Origin: Albifimbria verrucaria
Lineage: Eukaryota > Ascomycota > Sordariomycetes > Hypocreales > Stachybotryaceae
Reading direction: 5' to 3'
Assembly: GCA_020081605.1 (NCBI GenBank)
Contig: JAHREC010000042.1
Coordinates: 1-64,000 of the forward strand
DNA: 64,000 nt
A program made the translations under genes and the position numbers. Numbering within the stretch: position 1 is the first letter of the stretch; the number at the start of each line of letters is the position of its first letter. Positions 12,754 through 24,489 of this stretch are shown here, in pieces. Below the pieces are notes generated by a model. The model ran no database searches. It was not told the DNA's origin and saw only the letters and a program-made list of their open reading frames with translations.

Positions 12754-13839
12754 CTAATTTGTGCTGTGTTTTTTCACCAACGCCCAGAGATCTTTATCAG
12801 CGAGTCTGAAGGCACAGGCGACAGACTGAACCATAAAGCATCCGATGGCCAACTCATTCGCCTCATCAGACTCGCCGCCGGTGACAAGAGCGGCTGCTGC
12901 CGCAATCAATGCTGTCGATATGGTACTGGTGAGCATGTGGCTGCCGACCCACCACCAGGCGCGATGTTGCTTCCTGAAATTTGGGCTTACCCTCATCGCT
13001 TGGAATACCAGGATTATATCGAAGAAGTTTGTGAACCATGGTCCAGAGTATAAGATCAAGTCGTAGCGTCCGGATGGCTGTTGATGAACTATGCTCAATC
13101 CTATCCCAACGGACAGGAGAGTTAATTGAATAAAAAGGTTGACATAGCATATACAGAAGTATTCTTGCCATACCTCAGCGAGGCTGCTGATAGTAGGATA
13201 CAAGATCTCCACGTTCTATACATCTCATTAGCGTAGATTCAGCCGAAGCGAACATATAACATACGTGTAGAAGGTGAACACTGGTAAGTATAGCAAGCTT
13301 TGAGCCAAACAGATACCAGGACGCGGTCTTCTGCAGTTTCTCGTGAACTCCTAACAAGAAGAAACAGACGCCTACGCAACTGCAGAGTACAGGTATAGCC
13401 ATATACGCCAGACTTCGACGATGGCCAAGAATAATTAAAAGAATAAGTCGAACCAATAAGAATAATACGATGACGCACAGAGTCGCCAGCACCATCCTCA
13501 GCTCACAGACTGAAGCCATATTGAAGGGGCCTTGAGCGACGTAGAGTTAAGGTGGGCGGCCTGGAAAGGCTGGACGACGGTACAACGGTGGCATGGTAAG
13601 GGCCACCACATACATTCTCGGTTTCCGTGTCGGGTATATGTATGGTTATCAACCGCATTCACATACGATAACGTGACTCGATCGCTTATATTTTGCTTCC
13701 AGTCGCCGTGTGACTTTTCGGGTGGTTCAGTCAAGGGTATGGGGATGATCCCAGGATCTGGCGCGTCTCTGTATCCGTGTCCCGTTAGCGTCGGATCCAC
13801 GTCGCCCTGACCCAATCCACTTGACCCGGTTTGTAGCAT
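12754..13839 (-). CDS. Multispan membrane protein, unrecognised, probably frameshifted
   Basis: Three open blocks on the minus strand fit together. Block 1 (13839-13614, ATG start) is a soluble N-terminal part, MLQTGSSGLGQGDVDPTLTG and onward, ending in an N-glycosylation-type NHT region. A GTATGT donor at 13613 and a CTCAAG acceptor at 13531 give an 83-nt intron with matching phase. Block 2 (13530 to about 13200) holds two or three hydrophobic segments (VLATLCVIVLFLLVRLILLI; AYMAIPVLCSCVGVCFFLLG; LAILTSVHLLHVCYMF). Block 3 (about 13200-12754), one base out of register, adds CYVNLFIQLTLLSVGIGLSI, FFDIILVFQAM and TALIAAAAALV. No intron cleanly joins blocks 2 and 3, so a one-base shift near 13200 is likely. 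Overall shape resembles a fungal 5-7 helix integral membrane protein; function unknown. Confidence 0.45.
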
Positions 13840-15152
13840 AGCCGGGTGCCGTTCACTAGAGCCGAGCCCACCGTTGTGCGAGCGTGGGGGCAGAAATTAG
13901 AGATCACCGAGTTGTCCGTGCCTGCCAAGTTTTGGGTGCAAGTCGAAGAACCATTACTCCGTATTGCGACCAGTTTCATTAATGGAAGCCAACCCTGGCT
14001 ACGATCGGCCCATCAGGACCAAGTGCTCCATCAGCTGGCCAGTCTACATGCTATGAGGCTGGATGAGAGGGCAGCCGCCAGACCTAATGTCGGAGGAGGT
14101 GTAATGAACAGCAACTTGCATTTTTGGGTGGGACGAATGCTTTTAAACCTGTTCAATCTTGCTCAAATAGCTCAAGACAGGAGAGGGTCACTCATTCATG
14201 AAATTGCACACGTATTTGGCTAGATACCATCGCTATGAAGATAGGCGAAACGATGAATGTGAGGATACTAAAAAAGCCAGACAAATGTTCGCCTTTAGTT
14301 AGCCCGGGCAAGCCAAAAATGATTCCTGACGAACAACATAACCGTGTGGGTAAGACGTAGTGTCCGAGAGGCTGTCCGCCCGTCACGTTGAGGCCATTTA
14401 CTTCCAAACCAGTGCTGTGCGCTTAAGCTAGTTCAAGTATTTACGAGCCTTATGGTCATTGTGTACGAACATATTTGCCTTCACTCCTATGCTGCCTCCC
14501 GTGCTCTCATCCGCGCTTTCAACGGCGTCACCCAAAAGTTATTGCACCCTTCTTGTTCAAAGCTCTGCATGTTTCGGCCCAAATCCTTTCTTCCTGCTCG
14601 CCAACAATCCTTATGTTGGCCGCGCCTGGTATAACGGGTGAAGCCGTTTCCATCTCCCTCCCTCCCCTTTGCCTGGTAACCCATCTCAAAGCTGGCTAAG
14701 GAGCGTGCGATCAGACTCAGAGTCAGATCTATCCTTTCTTGCGCTTAATTGGCCGCTGCTTACGCCTGAAGATCCTCGCTGTCTGATACGCGATCCTTGC
14801 TCTTCGGTAGCCATTCTAGAACTAGTTGATGACATGAAAATTCGTTACTGTAGTCGTCATGTCTCGTGGTCATAGTCAGAATTGGTACCGCTATTAGGCT
14901 TAGGCTCAGGCTCTGGCTCTGATTCTCTCTCCTGGTCGACCTCAAGGGAATAAGTGCTGCGTAAGGCCTCATTGAGTATACTCTGACTGTGGTTCGGTTG
15001 GCGAGAGTAGCAAACGGGGCGCTCAGTAGGATTGCTGCCGGGTTTCGGTCCTGGTTTGGCGAGCCATCTTGCGACCAGGGGCTTGAAGTAGCTACAAAAG
15101 ACTGGAACGGAGACAACGATGGTCGACTAGCGGGAATTGGTGGTGCACTGGA
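13840..15152. other. No supportable gene
   Basis: The longest frame (13846-14223, plus, 125 codons, GTG start) lacks an ATG, motif or splice context and runs against the N-terminal side of the membrane-protein gene. The rest holds short unsupported frames only. It presumably contains the 3' end of the ubiquitin-ligase gene. Confidence 0.5.
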
Positions 15153-16483
15153 TCATCCAGTGATGTTGTCACCAGATCCACCCGCCTGCCCAATGTTACT
15201 CTGGTCAGGCCCCTCTCGAGCCTCGCTCTTCTCGATAGGTACTCGGCAATTCGGACACGTGTTGTGCTCTTTCAGCCAATCAACCACGCAGTCCTCGTGG
15301 AACATGTGCTTGCAGGGTAGAGTGATGATGGTGTCTCCTACTTTCATCTCATCGATGCATACGGAACAATCGAACTTGTCATCCTGGCTGCGCAGTTCCT
15401 GGTCGACGACACGTCGATTGAGCTTCTGCAGCGCCTCCTCTGATGCAGGTGGTGCGGCATTGGACTGAGGGTTCGCCTCCATCAGATTACTAATGATCCG
15501 GTCGAGTGCCTCTTGAGAATAGACCGCATCACCAGCAACCGAAGTTCCAGGGTTGAACAGACTCAAGATATCATGAAGACTGCGAGGCAACCCTGGAGGC
15601 AGTCCTCCTTGCTGTCCGCCTTCCGGTAATCCCATGTTACGAATCATGTTAGAGAAGGTGCTGGAGCGCTGGTTAGTCAAGATAATCAGGGAGATGACTG
15701 CGCGCCGTGGAGTAGGCGGCTCGGATGGGGGTGGAGAGGGTTCTTCACGCGCTTGAAACGGATCTCTTCCCCATGCGGGCCGTCGCCAAAAGCTCGAGGT
15801 GAAGGGCCTGAAAAGATGGTGACGGAAGCGGTGCCTCCACCCATAGTGTTGGAGAAGGAGATAGCTCGATGAATATGGGGCTCTCTAAAGCGCCTGGGCG
15901 GATCAGGCTGGGGCGAGCCATCGGGATTGAACCTGCGTTGAGGCGGCCCGAATGCATGGATCATGTCGACAAAACGCTCAAGGACCGGCTGGATGTCGGG
16001 GTTGTGATGGTTGTCTTCGGCGCCATCCCTAGTACTGCGACGATACACAAGGCCGTGAGGCCCAAAGTGTTCCTCGATATCAGCTTCCTCGATGTCGCCT
16101 TCCTCAGGATCGGAATCCTCGCGAAAATGGTAGGGGAGATTTCGGGCGGCGTGGATGCGGACGGGTGGTGCGTGGTTTCAAAGTCGAGAGGGTCGTTTTC
16201 ATGACTTACCTGAGAGTGAGTTAGCATGAATGCAGGAATGACAGGAAAAAGAACCACGTACAATATGGGTGATCTCGTTCGAGCAAGCGGGGCACTTGAG
16301 GTCGTGCTCGTCTCGGTACAACTCGTTAGAGCAAGCATGGCAGTATGCAACTTCACGACCGGCCGTTTCGCCAAGGTGGCCCTGCCTTCTGGTCGGAGGC
16401 TCTATCTGAGCGCGTTCGCGTTTGTTCATGTGGAAGAGATTTAACATAAAGTCAATCACGCGAAAGATAAGTCGGAACGCCAT
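15153..16483 (-). CDS. RING-H2 E3 ubiquitin ligase, RNF126/RNF115 (BCA2)-like, with two apparent frameshifts
   Basis: Exon 1 (16483-16262, ATG) encodes an N-terminal zinc ribbon C-x2-C-x12-C-x2-C (CHACSNEL ... KCPAC). A 52-nt intron (16261-16210, GTACGT donor, GCTAAC branch, CTCAG acceptor) joins in phase to VSHENDPLDFETTHH. The acidic linker DSDPEEGDIEEADIEEHFG follows, then a Gly-rich low-complexity middle, and the helix region DAVYSQEALDRIISNLMEAN. The RING-H2 is C-x2-C-x14-C-x-H-x2-H-x2-C-x10-C-x2-C (CSVCIDEM ... CKHMFHEDC ... CPNC), so both zinc sites are complete. Family members ubiquitinate substrates recruited through the N-terminal zinc finger, often in endocytic or quality-control pathways. 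Two single-base losses are needed to read the linker, one in a C run near 16131-16134 and one near 15765-15772. No intron explains them, so this is either sequencing error or a recent pseudogene. Confidence 0.85.
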
Positions 16484-17596
16484 ACTGTAGTTGGCGATTG
16501 AATTTTGGTGAAGAGTTCAACAGGATGAATGCTGGCTATGTGATGTCGGCAGGAGCTCGCTACGGCGAAGCCCGATGAAAAATCCTGTCGCAACCAACCG
16601 TGACCGCTGAATGATGGAAGAACAATGTGAAGTCAGAACGATTGGGGAAATCTTCTAATTGAATGCAGGATAGAAAGGTCTCATCGATCGAGGATCAAGT
16701 ACGGATATGTAGGGATATTGATGAACAAAATAAAGAGGCCAATAGGAGGCCCAACACTCAAATAAACCAGTAACGAAATGAAGATGTGCAATAGGATAGG
16801 AGTGATTTAAAACGAACAAGACCACAAGAGCGAAGGAAAGTGGAGATTGGGGATGACGGGGATCCGTCATACCTACCTACCCCACTTCGCCGAGGCATGC
16901 TAAGGTGACTGAGCATGGAAAGTCTGAAAATGAGATTGGCCTGAGATAATAGGAGATGGCAAGACCGTGATCAAGGCACCTGTGCGACTATAGGGAGACT
17001 TGAGTCTTTACTTAGAATTAAACTTATATCACGCAGCAGCTACTCGTGGTTGAGACATCTTGTTACGTTCTTTCATGTGAGGGCGGTAAGGCTTAATGGG
17101 CTCCGATTAGTTTCTTGTTGCCGCCACACGAAATTCGTGGTGGCGGGGTCGTCCAGGTTAGATCGACTCGCTGTTTGGCACCCTTCGGCACCCTTCGGCA
17201 CCCTTTTGGCACCCTTTTGGCACCCTTTGGTCTTGGCACGCTTGAGCACTCTGGAGGTTGATACTCGCGTACATAATGAAACTTCAACTCCCATATCGAG
17301 TTGTGAATACAGCAGCGTCAGACCCGGGGTGAACCACAGGGTTCCAGAGAGGAATAAGTCACGGCATCATGGCATCCTCAGACCACGGAAGGAAGTGGCG
17401 GCAGATCCATTCCACCCGAGGGGACCTAAAAGCATCAAATGGGCTACCATGTAATCTCACATGCCTCCGCAGAACCATCCCACATACCATCTAAATGATG
17501 AGTTCAGGAGAGTCAGAGCATATCGGCATAGGTGATGAGAAACTTGAATATTGCGAGTTTTATCTACATTTTTGCCATGACTGTGAAAGCGATACT
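16484..17596. other. Intergenic, no supportable gene
   Basis: Presumed upstream region of the ubiquitin ligase, plus a minisatellite at 17177-17230 listed separately. Reading frames on both strands here are short and partly created by the repeat. Confidence 0.5.
17177..17230. repeat. GGCACCCTT minisatellite, 5 copies
   Basis: Five head-to-tail copies of an 11-12 bp unit, GGCACCCTTCG changing to GGCACCCTTTT. The differences lie in the last three bases of the unit. Confidence 0.9.
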
Positions 17597-17900
17597 TCAA
17601 CCTTCGATGTGATGAATCCTCGTTTTCCTGTCCTTCCACGTTTGCCGCTTCAGCATACATTTCAGACATGCCCAAATAATAGGTACGACGAGCAAGACAA
17701 CGACGAACACTGTCGTAACTGTATACAAGGTGGCTTTCTTTATCATTTGAGCCTCCATTATATACTCTAAGTCCGAGCCCAGAAACGTGAAAGCGCCAGT
17801 AAGAATGGGCCCGAAAGGATGGTCGAGGCAGCCTGATGCGGCGCAATAACGCATGGCAGAGGCACAGATTCGGCCACCCGGACTAGAGACTGACGAGAAC
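17597..17900 (-). CDS. C-terminal piece of a single-span membrane protein
   Basis: An open minus-strand frame contains a cysteine-bearing segment (RYCAASGCLDHPFGP), then a strong transmembrane helix TLYTVTTVFVVVLLVVPIIW followed by a short basic tail (KCMLKRQTWKDRKTR). The order (ectodomain, helix, basic tail) suggests a type I membrane protein. A TCTAG acceptor near 17885 could be its exon start. Frames upstream, to about 18250, contain possible ectodomain sequence (VPVLSIRPSDSGYRNGNLVF), but I could not join them with good splice sites. Family and function are unknown. Confidence 0.3.
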
Positions 17901-19866
17901 GGGGTTGGTAATGTGCGGAAAGAAAGTCAGATGTCATGCAGACGGTAAACGTATGGGCTAAGGTCAAGAATATGTGTGCGTAGCAGAGCCTTGAGAGGGA
18001 GGGGTGAGGTTGAGGAGTCAAAGCCAGGAGAACTCGTGGTTTAGTGTGCTTCGGGACCGGCAAGGTAGAGAGTGAAGTCCCGGGGATGAGTCGTATGATG
18101 AGGCGTCCATCACCGCTTCATTGGATGTCGAGAACACGAGGTTCCCGTTACGGTAACCGCTGTCAGATGGACGGATCGAAAGAACTGGGACAGCTGACTC
18201 GACAACACCATGCATGGCTCTAGCTACATGTGACGCACGGGGCGCCATATCGCTAAGGCCGGTGTGTTCAAACTGGGTTCCAGGGTTGGCGTATGCACCT
18301 TACGACAGGCTATATGAGAGCGTGGCTAGTCTTCATGGTGGAATCCGGGAGGGTAGGAAAACCGAGGCCAGTTGGAACCAACACGGGCCTGACACCCAAG
18401 AGCAATCTTAGGTGCCAAGGGGGGCAAAATCAGCCGATATGCAGGAGGAGACTGCATGATATGACAACTGGCTGTCATAGGACGGATGGCTTCCCCGATA
18501 CCCATAGCACCTCACGAAGGGGTGTTGTGGCGATCAGGCGGGCTGGACTCGGGCATCCGAACCAATAGATCAACCCGAGACAAAACATTCGTACCGAGGT
18601 TGCTGCATGGTTTTCTCAATACACACACCAACAAGAACAGGGGATACCTGTTCCCACAAGAACTCACGCTGTGCATGGGGTCCTGCTGTCAAATTCCCTC
18701 AACAGAGGTTGACAACGATGAGGCGGAACAGCAGTGGCTCTGTTTGGACACCGAAAAACGAAAATTCCGATCTCAAAGAATTTGCATGGAAGTTGAAAGC
18801 GATCGACGAGTGTCACTATTTTATCCTTGGGGTCCTGGAAACTCGACGTGGCTGGGTAAAGAGTGAAGACACGAGGACCAAGAGCAGCCCGCTGGAGGGT
18901 CAAGGAGGTGGTGCGGCTTACGGGAGTCCGCAGGCTAACCACATTGAGCAAACCCCACGTCAGGGAAAGCATGGCAAGCATACCTGCATCCCCGTACAGG
19001 ATGCAGATGGATCACTTCTAACTGGTCATTACCGATATGGTTAGTGCTACTGTCTCTTAGTGGCTGCAATGAAACGAATGAGCGAGTCTCATCCGCTGTG
19101 ACAGTGCACACTTGCTAGACAGACACCATAGCAGGGGCCCTGATTGTAGATCGCCGACTCTCGTGCATGGTGCCTCACAGGTATTTCTGCCAGATACGGT
19201 TAGAATGTGGAGACCCCAAGTGGCTCACCACCCACCCTTGCCGCCGTCTTTATTTAGACCCTGGCGCCCTCCAGCTCGGTTTGGACTTTCCTTCTTTTAG
19301 TCTCGACGCTAGCATGGGGTCTGGCAAGACCTGATATGGTTAGCGCCAAAGTTGCAATGTCCGATCAGCTCGTCCAACCACCACAACCCTCACTCAAACC
19401 GCCATATGCGACCGTCAGCACATCACCTGAACCAACAAATGCAAAGTGGAACCATCCAATCTCGTTTCCAAGTGATTAGGCTGTCCTAATTCAGGATGAT
19501 CGAATATGTACTCTGTAGTTTAGCGGAAATGACCCCGCCGTGTCCATCACAACATTGACCACATCGTGCCCCGTTGCGATCACGAAGCAGGAGGTATGAT
19601 AGCCACTGACAGGAAGTGAATGTCGCAGTCAACGAACTGTCGCCTATAGATGCTTTTAACTTCAAAGGCAACGCATGAAATCGCATCAACAGTGTGACGT
19701 TGTTAGTTTCGACGCTTTCTAGATCCCCGCCCCCGACCCGTATTTCAAGCTACCCTAGAGTCTAAAGGCAAGGGGATTATATTCAAAACCATCGAAAGGC
19801 GTGTAAGGCCAGTATCTAAATAAATGAATAGAGAGTAGATTTCGGAACCTTACATCGTACAAGGCA
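17901..19866. other. Unresolved region, possible decayed coding
   Basis: The minus strand holds a signal-peptide-like start at 18981 (MLAMLSLTWGLLNVVS) opening a 105-codon frame to 18664, and other fragments toward 17.9 kb. The plus strand has a 145-codon frame at 18607-19044. Neither has a recognisable family, and no set of splice sites links the minus-strand pieces into one gene. Past 19044 I see nothing. Confidence 0.35.
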
Positions 19867-20978
19867 ATGAGGCTTCGTTACGTTTTTACATTCGCCAGTG
19901 TGCTGGCCCTATTTTTGACGTCCGTCGTCGTTCTCGTCAACCTCAAATCGTAGTCATGTCACCTCGGTGCTTTGGCTCGATGCTCCAAGATCGTGAAAGT
20001 AGACGTCATTGTAGCGGGTGGAACAATTGAGACAAACGGAACAAACGCGGTTATCCCAACAAATTATACGGATTACGGCTCAATAGCCCCAAAGGACTTT
20101 GTAAAGGGAATTCCCGGAGCCAGTGAGGGAGTGGAATTTCGTTTTATACCTCTTTTCAACAAGGGTAGTCCGGACCTCACAACGGGAGACAACCTTGCGA
20201 TATCGCATTATGTCTATACACACCGATATGAATCCTATGCCTTCCTTATTTTGGGCGGTACAGACACTGCCCACAACACCATCAACCAACATAGTGATAC
20301 CTTGAGACTACCACTATGCGTCGGTTACGTCGCTTCTGCGCGCCCTAATTCGGCTTTGAGTGCCGATGGACCGCTGAACTTCGCCCAAAATCTTCAAGCC
20401 ATTCGCGATCCGAGCTCATGGGAATATGGTATCTTTATGACATTTAACGAGAAGATTTGGGGGCCCTCTCTGCTATACAAGCGCACAACAAATGGACTCG
20501 ACATATTCCATTCTGCGGCTGGACCTTTAGGAATCATAAAGGGTGGGAAGCCTCAGTTCTCGTACGGACCGCGAGAACACAGAGGCAGATTGCACTTTGA
20601 TATCAAAAAGTTGGCACCGATCAAGCCTCCTCGTGTTGTCATGACTTATGCAACCGAGCCTGAAACTATCGTCACTTCATTGCACGACCCAGAAGTAGCG
20701 GGCGTTGTGATCATAGGCCAGGGGCAGGGAGCATGCCGACAGCTGGGACAGACATGATCAGCGCTGCGTCAGCAGAAAACAAGCATAAACCCATCGTCGT
20801 GTGTCTCATGATTCCGGATGGTTTCGTCGGATATCCGATGTACGGAGCCGGGGACTGGGCTATCCCAGGCGGTTACGTGGAGGCCCTTCGCTGTCGGTAT
20901 GTGGACCAGCTGGCGTTGATGTCGGGTATGGATGTACAGCAGATTCGGCATTTGTTCGAAGTGGATGCAATCTCCTGA
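19867..20978 (+). pseudogene. L-asparaginase (type II-like) pseudogene
   Basis: ATG at 19867 starts a signal peptide (MRLRYVFTFASVLALFLTSV). After LVNLKS an in-frame TAG (19951-19953) precedes mature sequence in the same frame. The asparaginase fold is clear: VAGGTIETNGT (first catalytic Thr), TNYTDYGS (flap Tyr), KGSPDL (substrate Ser), GGTDTAHNT (Thr-Asp pair, although Gly replaces the usual His before GTD), ASARPNSALSADGPLNF, YKRTTNGLDIF (catalytic Lys position) and SAAGPLG. Near 20730 the frame ends at GQGQGACRQ, and the C-terminal domain resumes one frame over (MPTAGTDMISAAS ... WAIPGGYVEALRCRYVDQLAL) to TGA at 20978. These enzymes hydrolyse L-asparagine to aspartate and ammonia outside the plasma membrane. 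A nonsense codon plus a shift make this a likely pseudogene; an intron over the TAG would be only about 18-30 nt. Confidence 0.85.
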
Positions 20979-22785
20979 AGTCCGATCCTTTCTATACAGT
21001 TAGGCTATATTGGTTCATCTTTGAGCGAGTGGTCATGATGACGATACAGGACTGCAAAGACCGTCTTAAGGGAGCCAACGAGAGGCTTGGTTTGCTGGTA
21101 GAAGACGTGAGGCGACCAATTGGGAAGAGGTTTTCTGAGTGGTTGGCTTTGTTCATCGGCAACGTGCAACGCCATCGAGGCATCATCCGCCTGGCCTGAG
21201 ATGGTCATTGGATGCATCAAGATGGATCATGTGATGAGGTCACAGATTCGCTATGATAATATCACCGGCAGTTCTCTTCCAGGATCGGCAGACGAAAGTA
21301 CAGTACTGGATCTGGTTTGTATTTAATTTCTTTGAACATCAAAGAGATACTCGGTGGTGTACAAGCCATGCTGGTAGGACCTTTGTCCTCTGATACTCCA
21401 CACTTCGATATGATTCAGGTTTACCGTGGAAGCGAAAGCTGTGTGTACATTTGTAAAGCTACAGTAGTACAGAAAGCTTATTCATCAGGTAATATCAACG
21501 TTCAGCCATCTTGAAATCTACCAGATTATTTCCTATATCCTTTCTATGATACTTTGTGGCCTTTCATTGATATGCTGGAATGAAGAGCGATTGCGTGGAT
21601 GTGATTCTCGAACCCGAAGAAACGAGAAGAAACAGTGAAGCAGTTTCGAAGGTTGAAAGACAGAGAGTGGTGTTGATGCTGGTGTTTATATTGGTCTCGA
21701 TGTTGGTATTGGTATCGCCAATTCGTCTTCTGACCGAGGGATGAATTACAAGGTTCAACCGAAAACCTCCATGTTTCCTTGGAAGCGATCACGATAAACC
21801 AAGCAATGCTAAAGGAAAGTATTTTGGTAGATGGCAGGATATGTTGGAATTTGTGTAAAGCACTCGTGCCAATATATCCTGGGAGGCTGCAACTTGACCA
21901 GATCAGATTGCAAAGGGGCAGTTCTTACCACCAACAAGCACATAAATCAGTCTTGAATGAGCCTATTCGTAGAAAAAATGGGCGCGTATACGGTTGAATG
22001 CTGTATCGTATTTCAAACCATAGGGATGCCAACTTCGACGGTACTTATATGGAGGTGGTAGATATTTTACAAGATTTTCAACAACACCTTGACGACAATG
22101 ACTCTCATGAGTACCCAGCTTGTATGAACGAAGCCTATGAAGAGTTACTAAGAAATCACTCTTGGAAATTGGTTTAGGATAAAACAATGTTTACTATCAA
22201 AGTGACTCTGCGAATACAACATGAAACCTCTTAGCAATTTGAGAAACAATTGGACGTTAGCCACGATAACTCAAGGCTGATCGCTCACGATGGTCTGGAT
22301 ATTATGCCGACTTGTTTTACTTATACGAGACGGCTGCGTTGAATTTTATGATGTTGTTGTAATCGAACTTAAGGCTTTAACCCTGAACTCTATTACCCCC
22401 AGCTTATACCTGATCTAACGTACAGTCCTATGATGGCAACGAATAACTGATATATCAGGCGTGAATCTCTTGTGGCAGACATGAACCGATTCGGATTTAT
22501 AGGCGACTCGGTAATCAGGCGCAACGAACGTACTAAGGTAAAGCTCCCAGATATCCTTATTTCCATTACAAGGCCTAACAGAAAACTGAACAAATTGTTC
22601 TATCAATTACAAAATTCCAGTCAACAGTCATCTCACGCCGTGCGTCCGTACAACGGAGTTTGCCTCAAATCATTGTTGAGGAATAATCGCTGCGTGCTCT
22701 ACCTTTTCATGCTTAATCTGAGATAACATGTGAAAATGCGACGATGAAAAGGCATAGGCTGCTCGCCAGAAGCAGGCATTCTCGA
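20979..22785. other. No supportable gene
   Basis: AT content rises and frames are short on both strands. The longest plus-strand frames (near 21.8 and 22.5 kb) have no motif, signal or splice pattern. No repeat longer than a few units is visible. Confidence 0.5.
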
Positions 22786-23492
22786 TTAGGACCCAAGTAA
22801 GGGCGTCTTCTCAGCATCGTTTGGAAACAGTGTCTTCGTTCCAGGCGGTAGACTTATTCGAAACTTAAGCGGGATTGAATTCAAAAGCAGTTCAGAAAAT
22901 TCTTTCCATCGGTGCCGTCGGTTAACCGGAAGCTCAGTACCCCAGTCCGACTCTCCTCTAACAGCTGTAATCTTCCAGCGAGAGGCGCTGATGAGCCAAC
23001 TCTCTGTGGCTGAGCTTGGTGGTTGGTATAAAATCTCGAAGCCATGTTCGCGGAGCCATCGCTCGCATGCTTCGGTTACTCGAACAGAGTAACATGACCC
23101 GGTAACTGATAAGATATGGAAATGGAGAAGCTTTTTAATATTCCCAAATCGTTCCATGTCAAGCATTATATAGCAATGAACCCAGCGAATTGGTGGTGAT
23201 GGATCTTTGCGAAGAACATCAGGAATCTTTATGTGTTCGACAGTATACTGAGAGTCATTAGCGGGAACTTGGCGAGAGAACGGGCTCGGTTGGTTACACT
23301 TGTTACTTGACAAATTGTTTGGGGAGCGGGGTGGGTCTGTTGAGTCTGCATTCTTGTTCGATGAACTGGTTTTTGATGCTTGATTGACAAGAAGCAGATG
23401 CAGCAGCTAGCTAGTGAATTGTTTGGTGGAGTTTCTTTGCAAGATGGGGGCCAGGTGATGCCTGGTACATATATGGTGGGCAGGCCACTCAC
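22786..23492 (-). pseudogene. Hypothetical coding remnant with one in-frame stop
   Basis: A minus-strand frame is open from about 23406 to 22786 (175 residues after an alternative start at 23313). It includes a Ser/Asn-rich stretch (KTSSSNKNADSTDPPRSPNN), then a folded-looking part (WVHCYIMLDMERFGNIKKLL, VTEACERWLREHGFEILYQP) ending TPLLGS. In the same frame a TAG at 23409-23407 interrupts an upstream coding-like segment (LQRNSTKQFTS before it, LLHLLLVNQASK after it). CAG-to-TAG would explain the stop. I recognise no family. Chance remains possible. Confidence 0.35.
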
Positions 23493-24489
23493 CCAACGCT
23501 TTCACCGCACCTATCCTTGGCTCAGCCCACCGTATCCCACGCTTTCCCTGACCGAACTCGTTGTCCGGCTCTCCAATCAATCGCGGCCACCTCTACTAGG
23601 GTGATGACGCTTGAACATGCATCCTTGTGCTCGGTTCGGCAAAGGCTAAGCAGGCGGGGTGTTGCTTGCGCCATGGGCTTCCCCACCACCAGGAACCAGG
23701 AGCCGGGGCCACTGTGGGTCGAAGATTCAACGGCAGCTTCCCCGGCGCTATCATTACCATATCGAGCAGAGTTCTGAATGAAGTTCTGAATGAAGTGCAA
23801 ATGGCGGTTCATACATTAAATCAGCATCAGGTGGATTTGCGCGGGCACTCTCGGAGGGACTCTACGCGAAAGACACAGAAGTAGGCGCTGAATGAAGGGC
23901 GTTGCTGGTCCCGCTGTAGAAAGTGGTTCGTTCAGTTCGATCTGATGGTTCCACAGCCGCCGCCGGTTCTTCGGATGCAGCTTGGGAAACTCGGATCCTG
24001 CATGTAGTAGGGCATCGACCAGCACTATCCTCGTCTACCATTAATTTATAAGGCAACTCCTCTTTAACATTTGATAACGCTGGATAGTGTGAGTTAGCTG
24101 TTACATGCGATTAAGTTCTGAAGTCGACCACTCAAGGAAGTGCGTCGAATTGGATACAGTGTTGCAATCACACGAATTGATTGGCGTTCCCTATGACAAC
24201 TTAATTGAACTGGGCCTCAAGAGCAGCCGTTGATCTTGTCATTGCGAATTTTAGACACATTGGATGAAAACGAATGAAACATAGTGGAGTCACCACATGT
24301 GAGGAAATAGTCAGTTTGGCTCTAAGTGCTGCAAACAACTGCCCAAGCTTTTCTCGTTCGACAAATCCAATCTTCGACTACCTGCCAAAGTGACGCTGTC
24401 ACCCAGATGCGTCGTGATAACGATGCAGTCGTTTCGTGTTGACAGACACACGATGATAACAGGCTATCTCTTCGCATGCGTTACGTCGT
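23493..24489. other. No supportable gene
   Basis: Overlapping short frames on both strands between 23.5 and 24.1 kb, none with motif or signal. Nothing else is seen. Confidence 0.5.

Noticed and set aside
13846..14223. 125-codon plus frame with possible metal-binding-like HEIAH at its end
   Set aside because: The HEIAH string recalls the zinc-protease motif HExxH, but it lies at the extreme C-terminus with no protease context, and the frame starts with GTG.
16150..16262. Reading the ubiquitin ligase through the first intron
   Set aside because: The intron has a GTACGT donor, GCTAAC branch and CTCAG acceptor and joins exons in phase. Read-through ends quickly in a stop.
17177..17230. Possible CRISPR-like array
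   Set aside because: Units are contiguous 11-12 bp repeats without spacers; it is an ordinary minisatellite.
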